The position numbers were made by a program, and so were the translations under genes. A DNA stretch of 33,214 bases, taken from NCBI GenBank assembly GCA_947584775.1, contig CANPWT010000002.1, positions 1-33,214 on the forward strand. Direction: 5' to 3'. Position 1 is the stretch's first letter. Each line of letters begins with the position of its first letter. Under the pieces are notes generated by a model. The model searched no databases. It was not told the origin of the DNA and saw nothing but the letters and a program-made list of their open reading frames with translations. Shown here in pieces: positions 32,684 through 33,214 of this stretch. Source of the DNA: an uncultured Clostridia bacterium (GTDB lineage: Bacteria; Bacillota; Clostridia; Christensenellales; UBA1242).

Positions 32684-33214
32684 TAGTTGACGGTATTAAC
32701 GTTGTTAGGGAACTATTAAAAAATTGCAAAGTTGTAGATAAAATTATTGCATTTGATAGCCCTAATGTGGAACTAAATAATGTGCTAGATAAAGCGCGCG
32801 GCATGGGCATAAAAGTGGAGGTTTTGCCAAAGGAAAAATTTTTTTCCAACTTTACCTCGCAGCAGGGCATTGTGGCGTTTATTCCAAACTTTAAATATTG
32901 CGAACTTAGCGATATTTTAGTGGTTTCTAAAAATAAATCCAGCAAAGCGTTTATTGTGATTTTAGACGGAATAGAGGACCCGCACAATTTAGGCGCAATT
33001 ATCCGCACGTGTGAGTGCGCGGGCGTGGATGGGATTATCATACCTAAAAACCGTGCAGTTGATGTTAATGCAACCGTATTTAAAACAAGTGCGGGCGCAG
33101 CCATACACACCAAAATTGCAATGGTAACAAACATCAATTCGGCAATAGAAACGCTAAAAAAAGCGGGCGTGTGGGTTTATGGCTTAGAGGCAGGCGAAAA
33201 ATCTATATATAACG
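32680..33214 (+). CDS. rlmB: 23S rRNA (guanosine-2'-O)-methyltransferase RlmB-like (SpoU/TrmH family), partial
   Basis: Starts with ATG overlapping the mrnC stop; GGAGGAAAGG just upstream serves as ribosome site. About 178 codons are in the window and the 3' end runs off the right edge. MIVDGINVVRELLKN is the N-terminal substrate-binding domain start, with QQGIVAFIPNF closing it. The SPOUT knot begins at FIVILDGIEDPHNLGAIIRTCECAGVDGI, where N..R (NLGAIIR) is the conserved SpoU motif I, followed by TVFKTSAGAAIHTKIAMV. Family members 2'-O-methylate a 23S rRNA guanosine. The C-terminal motif III is beyond the window. Confidence 0.93.
   Translation, partial: MIVDGINVVRELLKNCKVVDKIIAFDSPNVELNNVLDKARGMGIKVEVLPKEKFFSNFTSQQGIVAFIPNFKYCELSDILVVSKNKSSKAFIVILDGIEDPHNLGAIIRTCECAGVDGIIIPKNRAVDVNATVFKTSAGAAIHTKIAMVTNINSAIETLKKAGVWVYGLEAGEKSIYN

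Overview
The window looks like the chromosome of a low-GC, Gram-positive, probably anaerobic Firmicutes/Clostridia-type bacterium, most likely an uncultured gut lineage. The evidence is an AT-rich base composition, an AddAB recombination nuclease, Mini-ribonuclease III next to an RlmB-type methyltransferase, a CadC/CadA pair, a YjzC-family small protein, a short collagen-like protein of the type seen on spore surfaces, and strong Shine-Dalgarno sites at many genes. A subset of genes has no Shine-Dalgarno site and a -10 box exactly six bases before the start codon, which implies leaderless mRNAs.

Layout. 1-716: interspersed repeats and hairpins, no convincing gene. 717-975: a good promoter and a long, foldable untranslated region. 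990-9239: a 2749-residue secreted protein with GLUG-like beta-helix sequence near its N-terminus. 9288-11777: a self-regulated heavy-metal operon (CadC/SmtB-type repressor, CadA-type P-type ATPase). 11875-12369 (minus): unknown small protein. 12478-13722: a ferritin-like protein split by an in-frame UAG. 13823-14356: collagen-like protein. 14628-15698 (minus): S66/MccF-type LD-carboxypeptidase. 15842-17485: two alpha/beta hydrolases in tandem, the first frameshifted just before its likely catalytic His. 17532-17837 (minus): nucleoside deoxyribosyltransferase-like protein.

17925-19493 is the most striking part. A tyrosyl-tRNA synthetase gene is preceded by a promoter, a 15-codon leader peptide with five consecutive Tyr codons, and a set of mutually exclusive hairpins that includes two tandem intrinsic terminators. 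No T-box is visible. This has the architecture of an E. coli trp-type translation-coupled attenuator placed on tyrS in a Firmicutes-like genome.

19494-21897 is a decayed zone. It holds the tail of a possible SGNH hydrolase, a SAM methyltransferase, the C-terminal remnant of a tyrosine recombinase abutting a tRNA-Ser(GCU), and AT-rich direct repeats. 21898-22062 encodes a small YjzC-like protein. 22206-24050 is an ABC exporter half-transporter. 24116-30398 is addB-addA. 30399-31049 is a second block of the repeat family found at the left end. 31050-32191 (minus) holds two unknown small proteins. 32291 to the right edge holds mrnC and the start of an rlmB-like gene, overlapping by ATGA.

The long genes end in TAA or TGA. 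UAG terminates the Tyr leader peptide and the YjzC gene, so a genome-wide UAG reassignment is unlikely.
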